Of a stretch of DNA of 64,000 nt, positions 61,111-64,000 are shown in pieces; position 1 is the stretch's first letter; every line of letters begins with the position of its first letter. Source of the stretch: Microbacterium sp. GTDB taxonomy: Bacteria; Actinomycetota; Actinomycetes; Actinomycetales; Microbacteriaceae. Below the pieces are notes generated by a model. The model did not search any database. It was not told the origin of the DNA and was given only the letters and a program-made list of their open reading frames with translations. Both the position numbers and the translations under genes were made by a program. Location of the stretch: positions 558,001 to 622,000 of the forward strand of contig PNMM01000001.1 of NCBI GenBank assembly GCA_013823625.1, written 5' to 3'.

Positions 61111-64000
<2,890 letters not shown>

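Overview
The window is a chromosomal segment of a high-GC actinobacterium, most likely of the family Microbacteriaceae. The support is the gene order dapB..thyX-dapA-rnj..ftsK-pgsA-cinA-clgR-DUF3046-recA-recX-miaB-miaA-dapF..hflX-lexA, the bifunctional PriA (HisA/TrpF), and a 16S-23S operon with no functional tRNA in its spacer. The genus cannot be fixed from the sequence alone. Most genes lie on the + strand, and the rRNA operon is read in the same direction.

Layout. 1-9.0 kb is mixed and partly accessory: the tail of a cytochrome P450, an HsmA-like membrane protein, a YhhN-family lysoplasmalogenase, rpsO, then a block separating rpsO from pnp (a membrane-anchored protein, a TetR/ABC-exporter operon with a two-palindrome operator, three tandem paralogous lipoproteins, a small membrane protein). 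9.3-18.4 kb: pnp, a lone microbial rhodopsin with a DTS motif, an aldo/keto reductase, a second TetR gene with its palindrome, a histidine phosphatase, an MpaB-type protein, and a persulfide-response operon (CoA-disulfide reductase-rhodanese fusion, rhodanese, CstR-like repressor) headed by a perfect 16-bp palindrome. 18.4-31.6 kb: core genes dapB, thyX, dapA, RNase J, ftsK, pgsA, cinA and clgR, plus a DUF4395/thioredoxin pair, OsmC and a TIGR01777 epimerase. 31.6-41.1 kb: recA-recX, miaB-miaA-dapF, hflX and the divergent lexA/LysM SOS locus. 41.1-51.8 kb: hisC-hisB-hisH-priA, an SseB-like gene, DUF1844, infC-rpmI-rplT, an rRNA/tRNA 2'-O-methyltransferase and pheST. 52.4-60.5 kb: argC-J-B-D-F-H and tyrS. 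60.5-64 kb: rRNA promoter and leader, 16S rRNA, spacer and the 5' part of 23S rRNA.

How it works together. The SOS genes share one operator type (TCGAAC-N4-GTTCGA and variants). One box lies at recA and three between lexA and a LysM protein resembling the SOS-induced division inhibitors of other Gram-positives. Lysine/peptidoglycan precursor genes (dapA, dapB, dapF), histidine genes and arginine genes form compact runs with ATGA/GTGA overlaps. The first genes of many transcription units have a TANNNT hexamer ending 6-7 nt before the start codon and no Shine-Dalgarno sequence, the signature of leaderless mRNAs; genes inside operons instead overlap their upstream neighbour or carry a Shine-Dalgarno sequence.

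Points most worth a second look: the structured 5' leader between the SOS promoter and the LysM gene; infC beginning at an AUC codon and encoding IF3 with a roughly 120-residue Ala/Lys/Pro tail behind a folded leader; the DTS rhodopsin without neighbouring retinal genes; the CstR-type operon; the tandem lipoprotein triplet; and three convergent gene pairs that share one CTAG as both stop codons.
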